A stretch of DNA of 64,000 nucleotides, from the NCBI GenBank assembly GCA_036245805.1, contig BTRK01000002.1:30209151-30273150 (forward strand), written 5' to 3'. Below, piece by piece: positions 1 to 9,353 of the stretch; the stretch's first letter is position 1, and every line of letters begins with the position of its first letter. Origin of the DNA: Pristionchus mayeri (lineage: Eukaryota > Nematoda > Chromadorea > Rhabditida > Neodiplogasteridae). The position numbers and the translations under genes are program-made. A model generated the notes under the pieces. That model searched no databases. It saw only the letters and a list, made by a program, of their open reading frames with translations, and had not been told where the DNA came from.

Positions 1-428
1 AAAAGGCTCGTGAGGCCTCGGGCGATTCGAAAAAGTTGGAATCGGGCTTCGCCCCATTCCAACTTTTTCGGATCGCCCGAGGCCTCACGAGCCTTTCACA
101 ACGCTCACGCTGCGGGGAGTAAGAGCAGGTTGGGAACCGTTTTTGAATAAATTCTGCGAGGAATGTCAGCCAACCACGTTTGGTACCAGATTTATGCATG
201 AAAAATATAATTGTAAGCGACTGGAGAGAGAGCCTGCTTAAAACGTTTTAAAAGGCTCGTGAGGCCTCGGGCCTTTCACAACGCTCGCGCTGCGGGGAGT
301 GAGAGCAGGTTGGGAACCGTTTTTGAATAAATTCTGCGAGGAATGTCAGTCAACCACGTTTGGTACCAGATTTATGCATGAAAAATATAATTGTAAGCGA
401 CCGGTGAGAGCCTGCTTAAAACGTTGTA

Positions 429-523
429 AAAGGCTCGTGAGGCCTCGGGCGATCCGAAAAAGTTGGAATCGGGCTTCGCCCAATTCCAACTTTTTCGGAT
501 CGCCCGAGGCCTCACGAGCCTTT
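429..523. repeat. Type I foldback: perfect 41-bp inverted repeat with 13-nt apex
   Basis: The left arm 429-469 is the exact reverse complement of the right arm 483-523, with a 13-nt apex at 470-482 that itself contains GGGCTTCGCCC. Diagnostic arm sequence is GTGAGGCCTCGGG on the left and CCCGAGGCCTCAC on the right. This is the best type I example. Other units in 1-2879 have the same arms with a single GATTCG/CGGATC mismatch, for example the foldback at 2-96. In DNA this could extrude as a cruciform; in RNA it would form a 41-bp duplex. Formation in vivo is inference. Confidence 0.95.
471..481 (-). other. Apex mini-hairpin carrying GCGAAGC on the minus strand
   Basis: The plus strand reads GGGCTTCGCCC. 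The minus strand reads GGGCGAAGCCC, which contains GCGAAGC. That heptamer is known from DNA biophysics as an exceptionally thermostable mini-hairpin with a GAA loop closed by a sheared G-A pair. Here it sits exactly at the turn of the 41-bp arms, where it could nucleate extrusion. Most full-length units keep it. Variants that alter it include GGGTTTCGCCC, GGGCGTCGCCC, GGACTTCGCCC, GGGCTTTGCCCC and the 3-bp and 13-bp deletions. Sequence presence is certain; a functional role is inferred. Confidence 0.8.
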
Positions 524-675
524 CACAACGCTCGCGCTGCGGGGAGTGAGAGCAGGTTGGGAACCGTTTTTGAATAAATTCTGCGAGGAATGTCAGTCAA
601 CCACGTTTGGTACCAGATTTATGCATGAAAAATATAATTGTAAGCGACTGGTGAGAGCCTGCTTAAAACGTTGTA
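524..675 (+). repeat. Linker segment of the unit (152 bp, foldback-free)
   Basis: This is the part of the unit between two foldbacks and is the only part shared by every unit type, including the hairpin-less ones. Recurrent variable sites within it are: GCTCGCGC versus GCTCACGC just after the right arm; GTGAG versus GTAAG at the unit mark; AATAAATTC versus AATAATTTC; GTCAGTC, GTCAGCC, GTCAGCA or GTAAGTC; GGTACCAGATTT versus GGTAACAGTTTT; AAAAATATAATT, AAAAATTTAATT, AAAAATAATT or AAAATATAATT; and CTGGTGAGAG versus CTGGAGAGAGAG. These markers identify the blocks listed below. Confidence 0.93.
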
Positions 676-1713
676 AAAGGCTCGTGAGGCCTCGGGCGAT
701 TCGAAAAAGTTGGAATCGGGCTTCGCCCCATTCCAACTTTTTCGGATCGCCCGAGGCCTCACGAGCCTTTCACAACGCTCGCGCTGCGGGGAGTGAGAGC
801 AGGTTGGGAACCGTTTTTGAATAAATTCTGCGAGGAATGTCAGTCAACCACGTTTGGTACCAGATTTATGCATGAAAAATATAATTGTAAGCGACTGGTG
901 AGAGCCTGCTTAAAACGTTGTAAAAGGCTCGTGAGGCCTCGGGCGATTCGAAAAAGTTGGAATCGGGCTTCGCCCCATTCCAACTTTTTCGGATCGCCCT
1001 CGGCCTCACGAGCCTTTCACAACGCTCACGCGGCGGGGAGTAAGAGCAGGTTGGGAACCGTTTTTGAATAAATTCTGCGAGGAATGTCAGCCAACCACGT
1101 TTGGTAACAGTTGTATGCAGGAAAAATATAATTGTAAGCGACTGGTGAGAGCCTGCTTAAAACGTTGTAAAAGGCTCGTGAGGCCACGGGCGATTCGAAA
1201 AAGTTGGAATCGGGCTTCGCCCCATTCCAACTTTTTCGGATCGCCCTCGGCCTCACGAGCCTTTCACAACGCTCGCGCTGCGGGGAGTGAGAGCAGGTTG
1301 GGAACCGTTTTTGAATAATTTCTGCGAGGAATGTCAGTCAACCACGTTTGGTAACAGTTGTATGCATTAAAAATATAATTGTAAGCGACTGGTGAGAGCC
1401 TGCTTAAAACGTTGTAAAAGGCTCGTGAGGCCTCGGGCGATTCGAAAAAGTTGGAATCGGGCTTCGCCCCATTCCAACTTTTTCGGATCGCCCGAGGCCT
1501 CACGAGCCTTTCACAACGCTCACGCTGCGGGGAGTAAGAGCAGGTTGGGAACCGTTTTTGAATAAATTCTGCGAGGAATGTCAGCCAACCACGTTTGGTA
1601 CCAGATTTATGCATGAAAAATATAATTGTAAGCGACTGGAGAGAGAGCCTGCTTAAAACGTTTTAAAAGGCTCGTGAGGCCTCGGGCCTTTCACAACGCT
1701 CGCGCTGCGGGGA

Positions 1714-1891
1714 GTGAGAGCAGGTTGGGAACCGTTTTTGAATAAATTCTGCGAGGAATGTCAGTCAACCACGTTTGGTACCAGATTTATGCATGAAAAA
1801 TATAATTGTAAGCGACCGGTGAGAGCCTGCTTAAAACGTTTTAAAAGGCTCGTGAGGCCTCGGGCCTTTCACAACGCTCGCGCTGCGGGGA
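1714..1891 (+). repeat. Representative 178-bp hairpin-less monomer
   Basis: This unit equals a 247-bp unit minus 69 bp of foldback. What remains is a 26-bp scar at 1844-1869 made of the outer left arm joined to CCTTT. The junction reads CCTCGGGCCTTTC; the intact parents read GGGCGATC and GAGCCTTTC, so a 2-bp GC microhomology lies at the breakpoints. All the short units I inspected have the same junction, followed by GCTCGCGC and GTGAG or ATGAG, which implies one origin followed by spread. Unit starts for the class include 119, 1534, 1714, 4091, 13305, 13730, 14155, 14333, 14757, 15429 and many later ones, 53 in total. Confidence 0.92.
1844..1869 (+). repeat. 26-bp foldback excision scar
   Basis: The outer left arm (AAAGGCTCGTGAGGCCTCGG) is kept, but the inner left arm, the apex and almost the whole right arm are missing; the sequence ends in GCCTTT. 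Retention of a lone left arm indicates that the 178-bp form derives from the 247-bp form by deletion, rather than the foldback being a later insertion into a 178-bp ancestor. This direction is inference from one strand of evidence. Confidence 0.8.
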
Positions 1892-2879
1892 GTGAGAGCA
1901 GGTTGGGAACCGTTTTTGAATAAATTCTGCGAGGAATGTCAGTCAACCACGTTTGGTACCAGATTTATGCATGAAAAATATAATTGTAAGCGACCGGTGA
2001 GAGCCTGCTTAAAACGTTGTAAAAGGCTCGTGAGGCCTCGGGCGATCCGAAAAAGTTGGAATCGGGCTTCGCCCAATTCCAACTTTTTCGGATCGCCCTC
2101 GGCCTCTCGAGCCTTTCACAACGCTCGCGCTGCCTGGAGAGAGAGCAGGTTGGGAACCGTTTTTGAATAATTTCTGCGAGGAATGTCAGTCAACCACGTT
2201 TGGTACCAGATTTATGCATGAAAATTATAATTGTAAGCGACTGGTGAGAGCCTGCTTAAAACGTTGTAAAAGGCTCGTGAGGCCTCGGGCGATTCGAAAA
2301 AGTTGGAATCGGGCTTCGCCCCATTCCAACTTTTTCGGATCGCCCGAGGCCTCACGAGCCTTTCACAACGCTCGCGCTGCGGGGAGTGAGAGCAGGTTGG
2401 GAACCGTTTTTGAATAAATTCTGCGAGGAATGTCAGTCAACCACGTTTGGTACCAGATTTATGCATGAAAAATATAATTGTAAGCGACTGGTGAGAGCCT
2501 GCTTAAAACGTTGTAAAAGGCTCGTGAGGCCTCGGGCGATTCGAAAAAGTTGGAATCGGGCTTCGCCCCATTCCAACTTTTTCGGATCGCCCGAGGCCTC
2601 ACGAGCCTTTCACAACGCTCGCGCTGCGGGGAGTGAGAGCAGGTTGGGAACCGTTTTTGAATATATTCTGCGAGGAATGTCAGTCAACCACGTTTGGTAC
2701 CAGATTTATGCATGAAAAATATAATTGTAAGCGACTGGTGAGAGCCTGCTTAAAACGTTGTAAAAGGCTCGTGAGGCCTCGGGCGATTCGAAAAAGTTGG
2801 CATCGGGCTTCGCCCCATTCCAACTTTTTCGGATCGCCCTCGGCCTCACGAGCCTTTCACAACGCTCACGCGGCGGGGA

Positions 2880-5479
2880 GTAAGAGCAGGTTGGGAACCG
2901 TTTTTGAATAAATTCTGCGAGGAATGTCAGCCAACCACGTTTGGTACCAGTTTTATGCATGAAAAATATAATTGTAAGCGACTGGAGAGAGAGCCTGCTT
3001 AAAACGTTGTAAAAGGCTCGTGAGGCCTCGGGCGATCCGAAAAAGTCGCCCCATTCCAACTTTTTCGGATCACCCTCGGCCTCACGAGCCTTTCACAACG
3101 GTCACGCTGCGGGGAGTGAGAGCAGGTTGGGAACCGTTTTTGAATAATTTCTGCGAGGAATGTCAGTCAACCACGTTTGGTACCAGATTTATGCATGAAA
3201 AATATAATTGTAAGCGACTGGTGAGAGCCTGCTTAAAACGTTGTAAAAGGCTCGTGAGGCCTCGGGCGATTCGAAAAAGTTGGCATCGGGCTTCGCCCCA
3301 TTCCAACTTTTTCAGATCGCCCTCGGCCTCACGAGCCTTTCACAACGCTCACGCTGCGGGTAGTAAGAGCAGGTTGGAAACCGTTTTTGAATAAATTCTG
3401 CGAGGAATGTCAGCCAACCACGTTTGGTAACAGTTGTATGCATGAAAAATATAACTGTAAGCGACTGGTGAGAGCCTGCTTAAAACGTTGTAAAAGGCTC
3501 GTGAGGCCTCGGGCGATTCGAAAAAGTTGGAATCGGGCTTCGCCCCATTCCAACTTTTTCGGATCGCCCTCGGCCTCACGAGCCTTTCACAACCCTCGCG
3601 CTGCGGGGAGTGAGAGCAGGTTGGGAACCGTTTTTGAATAAATTCTGCGAGGAATGTCAGTCAACCACGTTTGGTACCAGATTTATGCATGAAAAATATA
3701 ATTGTAAGCGACTGGTGAGAGCCTGCTTAAAACGTTGTAAAAGGCTCGTGAGGCCTCGGGCGATCCGAAAAAGTCGCCCTATTCCAACTTTTTCGGATCA
3801 CCCTCGGTCTCACGAGCCTTTCACAACGGTCACGCTGCGGGGAGTGAGAGCAGGTTGGGAACCGTTTTTGAATAATTTCTGCGAGGAATGTCAGTCAACC
3901 ACGTTTGGTACCAGATTTATGCATGAAAAATATAATTGTAAGCGACTGGTGAGAGCCTGCTTAAAACGTTGTAAAAGGCTCGTGAGGCCTCGGGCGATTC
4001 GAAAAAGTTGGAATCGGGCTTCGCCCCATTCCAACTTTTTCGGATCGCCCGAGGCCTCACGAGCCTTTCACAACGCTCACGCTGCGGGGAGTAAGAGCAG
4101 GTTGGGAACCGTTTTTGAATAAATTCTGCGAGGAATGTCAGCCAACCACGTTTGGTACCAGATTTATGCATGAAAAATATAATTGTAAGCGACTGGAGAG
4201 AGAGCCTGCTTAAAACGTTTTAAAAGGCTCGTGAGGCCTCGGGCCTTTCACAACGCTCGCGCTGCGGGGAGTGAGAGCAGGTTGGGAACCGTTTTTGAAT
4301 AATTCCTGCGAGGAATGTCAGTCAACCACGTTTGGTACCAGATTTATGCATGAAAAATATAATTGTAAGCGACTGGTGAGAGCCTGCTTAAAACGTTGTA
4401 AAAGGCTCGTGAGGCCTCGGGCGATCCGAAAAAGTCGCCCCATTCCAACTTTTTCGGATCACCCTCGGCCTCACGAGCCTTTCACAACGGTCACGCTGCG
4501 GGGAGTGAGAGCAGGTTGGGAACCGTTTTTGAATAATTTCTGCGAGGAATGTCAGTCAACCACGTTTGGTACCAGATTTATGCATGAAAAATATAATTGT
4601 AAGCGACTGGTGAGAGCCTGCTTAAAACGTTGTAAAAGGCTCGTGAGGCCTCGGGCGATTCGAAAAAGTTGGAATCGGGCTTCGCCCCATTCCAACTTTT
4701 TCGGATCGCCCTCGGCCTCACGAGCCTTTCACAACCCTCGCGCTGCGGGGAGTGAGAGCAGGTTGGGAACCGTTTTTGAATAAATTCTGCGAGGAATGTC
4801 AGTCAACCACGTTTGTTACCAGATTTATGCATGAAAAATATAATTGTAAGCGACTGGTGAGAGCCTGCTTAAAACGTTGTAAAAGGCTCGTGAGGCCTCG
4901 GGCGATCCGAAAAAGTCGCCCCATTCCAACTTTTTCGGATCACCCTCGGTCTCACGAGCCTTTCACAACGGTCACGCTGCGGGGAGTGAGAGCAGGTTGG
5001 GAACCGTTTTTGAATAATTTCTGCGAGGAATGTCAGTCAACCACGTTTGGTACCAGATTTATGCATGAAAAATATAATTGTAAGCGACTGGTGAGAGCCT
5101 GCTTAAAACGTTGTAAAAGGCTCGTGAGGCCTCGGGCGATTCGAAAAAGTTGGCATCGGGCTTCGCCCCATTCCAACTTTTTCGGATCGCCCTCGGCCTC
5201 TCGAGCCTTTCACAACGCTCGCGCTGCGGGGAGTGAGAGCAGGTTGGGAACCGTTTTTGAATAATTTCTGCGAGGAATGTCAGTCAACCACGTTTGGTAC
5301 CAGATTTATGCATGAAAAATATAATTGTAAGCGACTGGTGAGAGCCTGCTTAAAACGTTGTAAAAGGCTCGTGAGACCTCGGGCGATTCGAAAAAGTTGG
5401 CATCGGGCTTCGCCCCATTCCAACTTTTTCAGATCGCCCTCGGCCTCACGAGCCTTTCACAACGCTCGCGCTGCGGGGA
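2880..5479 (+). repeat. Block B1: alternating 247- and 234-bp units
   Basis: Unit spacings from 2880 are 236, 247, 247, 234, 247, 180, 234, 247, 234, 247 and 247. The 234-bp units lack 13 bp at the foldback apex and carry linked markers GGATCACCCTCGG and CAACGGTCACG. The single hairpin-less unit (start 4091, 180 bp) is the last one before 13305. Because 234 is a multiple of three, these units preserve the chance open frame and create spuriously long ORFs. Confidence 0.85.
3610..3843 (+). repeat. 234-bp monomer, apex-deleted subtype 1
   Basis: The left arm runs GATCCGAAAAAGT straight into CGCCC, removing 13 bp of inner arm and apex. The rest of the stem can still pair (GATCCGAAAAAGT with ACTTTTTCGGATC). 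Linked markers are ATCACCCTCGG in the right arm and CAACGGTCACG in the linker. Subtype 1 units start at 2880 (236 bp), 3610, 4271, 4752, 5727, 5961, 6442, 7911, 8145 and 8626. Confidence 0.9.
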
Positions 5480-8400
5480 GTAAGAGCAGGTTGGGAACCG
5501 TTTTTGAATAAATTCTGCGAGGAATGTCAGCCAACCACGTTTGGTAACAGTTGTATGCATGAAAAATATAACTGTAAGCGACTGGTGAGAGCCTGCTTAA
5601 AACGTTGTAAAAGGCTCGTGAGGCCTCGGGCGATTCGAAAAAGTTGGAATCGGGCTTCGCCCCATTCCAACTTTTTCGGATCGCCCTCGGCCTCACGAGC
5701 CTTTCACAACCCTCGCGCTGCGGGGAGTGAGAGCAGGTTGGGAACCGTTTTTGAATAAATTCTGCGAGGAATGTCAGTCAACCACGTTTGGTACCAGATT
5801 TATGCATGAAAAATATAATTGTAAGCGACTGGTGAGAGCCTGCTTAAAACGTTGTAAAAGGCTCGTGAGGCCTCGGGCGATCCGAAAAAGTCGCCCCATT
5901 CCAACTTTTTCGGATCACCCTCGGTCTCACGAGCCTTTCACAACGGTCACGCTGCGGGGAGTGAGAGCAGGTTGGGAACCGTTTTTGAATAATTTCTGCG
6001 AGGAATGTCAGTCAACCACGTTTGGTACCAGATTTATGCATGAAAAATATAATTGTAAGCGACTGGTGAGAGCCTGCTTAAAACGTTGTAAAAGGCTCGT
6101 GAGGCCTCGGGCGATCCGAAAAAGTCGCCCCATTCCAACTTTTTCGGATCACCCTCGGTCTCACGAGCCTTTCACAACGGTCACGCTGCGGGGAGTGAGA
6201 GCAGGTTGGGAACCGTTTTTGAATAATTTCTGCGAGGAATGTCAGTCAACCACGTTTGGTACCAGATTTATGCATGAAAAATATAATTGTAAGCGACTGG
6301 TGAGAGCCTGCTTAAAACGTTGTAAAAGGCTCGTGAGGCCTCGGGCGATTCGAAAAAGTTGGCATCGGGCTTCGCCCCATTCCAACTTTTTCGGATCGCC
6401 CTCGGCCTCTCGAGCCTTTCACAACGCTCGCGCTGCGGGGAGTGAGAGCAGGTTGGGAACCGTTTTTGAATAATTTCTGCGAGGAATGTCAGTCAACCAC
6501 GTTTGGTACCAGATTTATGCATGAAAAATATAATTGTAAGCGACTGGTGAGAGCCTGCTTAAAACGTTGTAAAAGGCTCGTGAGGCCTCGGGCGATCCGA
6601 AAAAGTCGCCCCATTCCAACTTTTTCGGATCACCCTCGGTCTCACGAGCCTTTCACAACGGTCACGCTGCGGGGAGTGAGAGCAGGTTGGGAACCGTTTT
6701 TGAATAATTTCTGCGAGGAATGTCAGTCAACCACGTTTGGTACCAGATTTATGCATGAAAAATATAATTGTAAGCGACTGGTGAGAGCCTGCTTAAAACG
6801 TTGTAAAAGGCTCGTGAGGCCTCGGGCGATTCGAAAAAGTTGGCATCGGGCTTCGCCCCATTCCAACTTTTTCGGATCGCCCTCGGCCTCTCGAGCCTTT
6901 CACAACGCTCGCGCTGCGGGGAGTGAGAGCAGGTTGGGAACCGTTTTTGAATAATTTCTGCGAGGAATGTCAGTCAACCACGTTTGGTACCAGATTTATG
7001 CATGAAAAATATAATTGTAAGCGACTGGTGAGAGCCTGCTTAAAACGTTGTAAAAGGCTCGTGAGGCCTCGGGCGATTCGAAAAAGTTGGCATCGGGCTT
7101 CGCCCCATTCCAACTTTTTCAGATCGCCCTCGGCCTCTCGAGCCTTTCACAGCGCTCACGCTGCGGGGAGTAAGAGCAGGTTGGAAACCGTTTTTGAATA
7201 AATTCTGCGAGGAATGTCAGTTAACCACGTTTGGTACCAGATTTATGCATGAAAAATATAATTGTAAGCGACTGGTGAGAGCCTGCTTAAAACGTTGTAA
7301 AAGGCTCGTGAGGCCTTGGGCGATTCGAAAAAGTTGGCATCGGGCTTCGCCCCATTCCAACTTTTTCGGATCGCCCTCGGCCTCTCGAGCCTTTCACAAC
7401 GCTCGCGCTGCGGGGAGTGAGAGCAGGTTGGGAACCGTTTTTGAATAATTTCTGCGAGGAATGTCAGTCAACCACGTTTGGTACCAGATTTATGCATGAA
7501 AAATATAATTGTAAGCGACTGGTGAGAGCCTGCTTAAAACGTTGTAAAAGGCTCGTGAGACCTCGGGCGATTCGAAAAAGTTGGCATCGGGCTTCGCCCC
7601 ATTCCAACTTTTTCGGATCGCCCTCGGCCTCACGAGCCTTTCACAACGCTCACGCTGCGGGGAGTAAGAGCAGGTTGGGAACCGTTTTTGAATAAATTCT
7701 GCGAGGAATGTCAGCGAACCACGTTTGGTACCAGATTTATGCATGAAAAATATAACTGTAAGCGACTGGTGAGAGCCTGCTTAAAACGTTGTAAAAGGCT
7801 CGTGAGGCCTCGGGCGATTCGAAAAAGTTGGAATCGGGCTTCGCCCCATTCCAACTTTTTCGGATCGCCCTCGGCCTCACGAGCCTTTCACAACCCTCGC
7901 GCTGCGGGGAGTGAGAGCAGGTTGGGAACCGTTTTTGAATAAATTCTGCGAGGAATGTCAGTCAACCACGTTTGGTACCAGATTTATGCATGAAAAATAT
8001 AATTGTAAGCGACTGGTGAGAGCCTGCTTAAAACGTTGTAAAAGGCTCGTGAGGCCTCGGGCGATCCGAAAAAGTCGCCCCATTCCAACTTTTTCGGATC
8101 ACCCTCGGTCTCACGAGCCTTTCACAACGGTCACGCTGCGGGGAGTGAGAGCAGGTTGGGAACCGTTTTTGAATAATTTCTGCGAGGAATGTCAGTCAAC
8201 CACGTTTGGTACCAGATTTATGCATGAAAAATATAATTGTAAGCGACTGGTGAGAGCCTGCTTAAAACGTTGTAAAAGGCTCGTGAGGCCTCGGGCGATC
8301 CGAAAAAGTCGCCCCATTCCAACTTTTTCGGATCACCCTCGGTCTCACGAGCCTTTCACAACGGTCACGCTGCGGGGAGTGAGAGCAGGTTGGGAACCGT

Positions 8401-9353
8401 TTTTGAATAATTTCTGCGAGGAATGTCAGTCAACCACGTTTGGTACCAGATTTATGCATGAAAAATATAATTGTAAGCGACTGGTGAGAGCCTGCTTAAA
8501 ACGTTGTAAAAGGCTCGTGAGGCCTCGGGCGATTCGAAAAAGTTGGCATCGGGCTTCGCCCCATTCCAACTTTTTCGGATCGCCCTCGGCCTCTCGAGCC
8601 TTTCACAACGCTCGCGCTGCGGGGAGTGAGAGCAGGTTGGGAACCGTTTTTGAATAATTTCTGCGAGGAATGTCAGTCAACCACGTTTGGTACCAGATTT
8701 ATGCATGAAAAATATAATTGTAAGCGACTGGTGAGAGCCTGCTTAAAACGTTGTAAAAGGCTCGTGAGGCCTCGGGCGATCCGAAAAAGTCGCCCCATTC
8801 CAACTTTTTCGGATCACCCTCGGTCTCACGAGCCTTTCACAACGGTCACGCTGCGGGGAGTGAGAGCAGGTTGGGAACCGTTTTTGAATAATTTCTGCGA
8901 GGAATGTCAGTCAACCACGTTTGGTACCAGATTTATGCATGAAAAATATAATTGTAAGCGACTGGTGAGAGCCTGCTTAAAACGTTGTAAAAGGCTCGTG
9001 AGGCCTCGGGCGATTCGAAAAAGTTGGCATCGGGCTTCGCCCCATTCCAACTTTTTCGGATCGCCCTCGGCCTCTCGAGCCTTTCACAACGCTCGCGCTG
9101 CGGGGAGTGAGAGCAGGTTGGGAACCGTTTTTGAATAATTTCTGCGAGGAATGTCAGTCAACCACGTTTGGTACCAGATTTATGCATGAAAAATATAATT
9201 GTAAGCGACTGGTGAGAGCCTGCTTAAAACGTTGTAAAAGGCTCGTGAGGCCTCGGGCGATTCGAAAAAGTTGGCATCGGGCTTCGCCCCATTCCAACTT
9301 TTTCAGATCGCCCTCGGCCTCTCGAGCCTTTCACAACGCTCGCGCTGCGGGGA
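5480..9353 (+). repeat. Block B2: 2184-bp higher-order repeat, about two copies
   Basis: Unit spacings from 5727 are 234, 234, 247, 234, 247, 247, 247, 247 and 247, and the same order starts again at 7911. Marker-level identity (including the private ATAACTGTAAG near 5570 and 7754) holds over about 1.58 kb, roughly 5570-7150 against 7754-9334. Copies then diverge at ACAGCGCTCACG (about 7150) versus ACAACGCTCGCG (about 9335), so the second copy was recombined after duplication. Confidence 0.85.

Larger units (their letters stand above)
299..545 (+). repeat. Representative full-length 247-bp monomer
   Basis: This unit runs from one GTGAGAGCAGG mark to the next. In order it holds: the G-rich start with GGTTGGGAACCG; a T5 run and AATAAA (TTTTTGAATAAATTC); CTGCGAGGAATGTCAGTCAACCACG; a KpnI-type GGTACC; the NsiI-type ATGCAT; an AT-rich stretch (GAAAAATATAATTG); GAGAGCCTGCTTAAAACGTTG; the left foldback arm from 429; the apex; the right arm to 523; and CACAACGCTCGCGCTGCGGGGA. 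The length 247 is one more than a multiple of three, so reading frames shift in each successive unit. That argues against coding. Confidence 0.95.
1..2879 (+). repeat. Block A: type I 247-bp units with three short units
   Basis: Unit spacings from 119 are 180, then five of 247, then 180 and 178, then four of 247. Foldbacks are mostly type I with right arm CCCGAGGCCTCAC, the best-paired arms of the early window. Units ending near 1010, 1250, 2100 and 2840 already carry the CCCTCGG right-arm variant. The two 180-bp units (119 and 1534) share CTGGAGAGAGAG plus ACGTTTTAAAAGG and lie 1415 bp apart, marking a duplicated segment. Private oddities are GCCTGGAGA at the unit mark near 2139 and ATATATTC at about 2661. 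Confidence 0.85.

Noticed and set aside
429..523. Foldback transposon or MITE
   Set aside because: The inverted repeat is at the same place in every full unit, with no target-site duplication and no empty site. The hairpin-less units retain an arm scar, so they are deletions rather than pre-insertion sites.
429..523. Integron attC recombination site array
   Set aside because: The arm contains GTTGGAA and TTCCAAC, but these do not fit the attC core motifs GTTRRRY and RYYYAAC and lie at the inner end of the stem. There are no distinct cassettes between the sites.
429..523. Bacterial intrinsic terminator
   Set aside because: The stem is far longer than usual, is followed by only three Ts, and there is no gene upstream. 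A 64-kb tandem array is not a bacterial operon context.
299..545. Hammerhead-type self-cleaving satellite RNA
   Set aside because: I looked for the conserved CTGATGA and GAAA core arrangement and did not find CTGATGA in the unit.
299..545. Pol III or tRNA-derived repeat
   Set aside because: GGTTGGGAACCG loosely recalls a B box, but there is no A box at suitable spacing and no cloverleaf. The T5 runs alone are not evidence.
299..577. Recurring open frames of 61-92 codons in nearly every unit (plus strand starting at GTG or TTG), and 84-codon minus-strand frames
   Set aside because: They start at non-ATG codons, overlap the next unit, and the 247-bp period shifts frame each time. The palindrome makes both strands read the same RPRAIRKSW-like string. 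There is no domain, no start context and no codon-level constraint; indels of 1, 2 and 13 bp are tolerated freely.
5727..6473. Longer open frames of 170 and 248 codons
   Set aside because: Explained by arithmetic: a 234-bp unit is a multiple of three and carries the chance open frame into the next unit (92 + 78 = 170; 92 + 78 + 78 = 248). They track 234-bp units exactly and are not genes.
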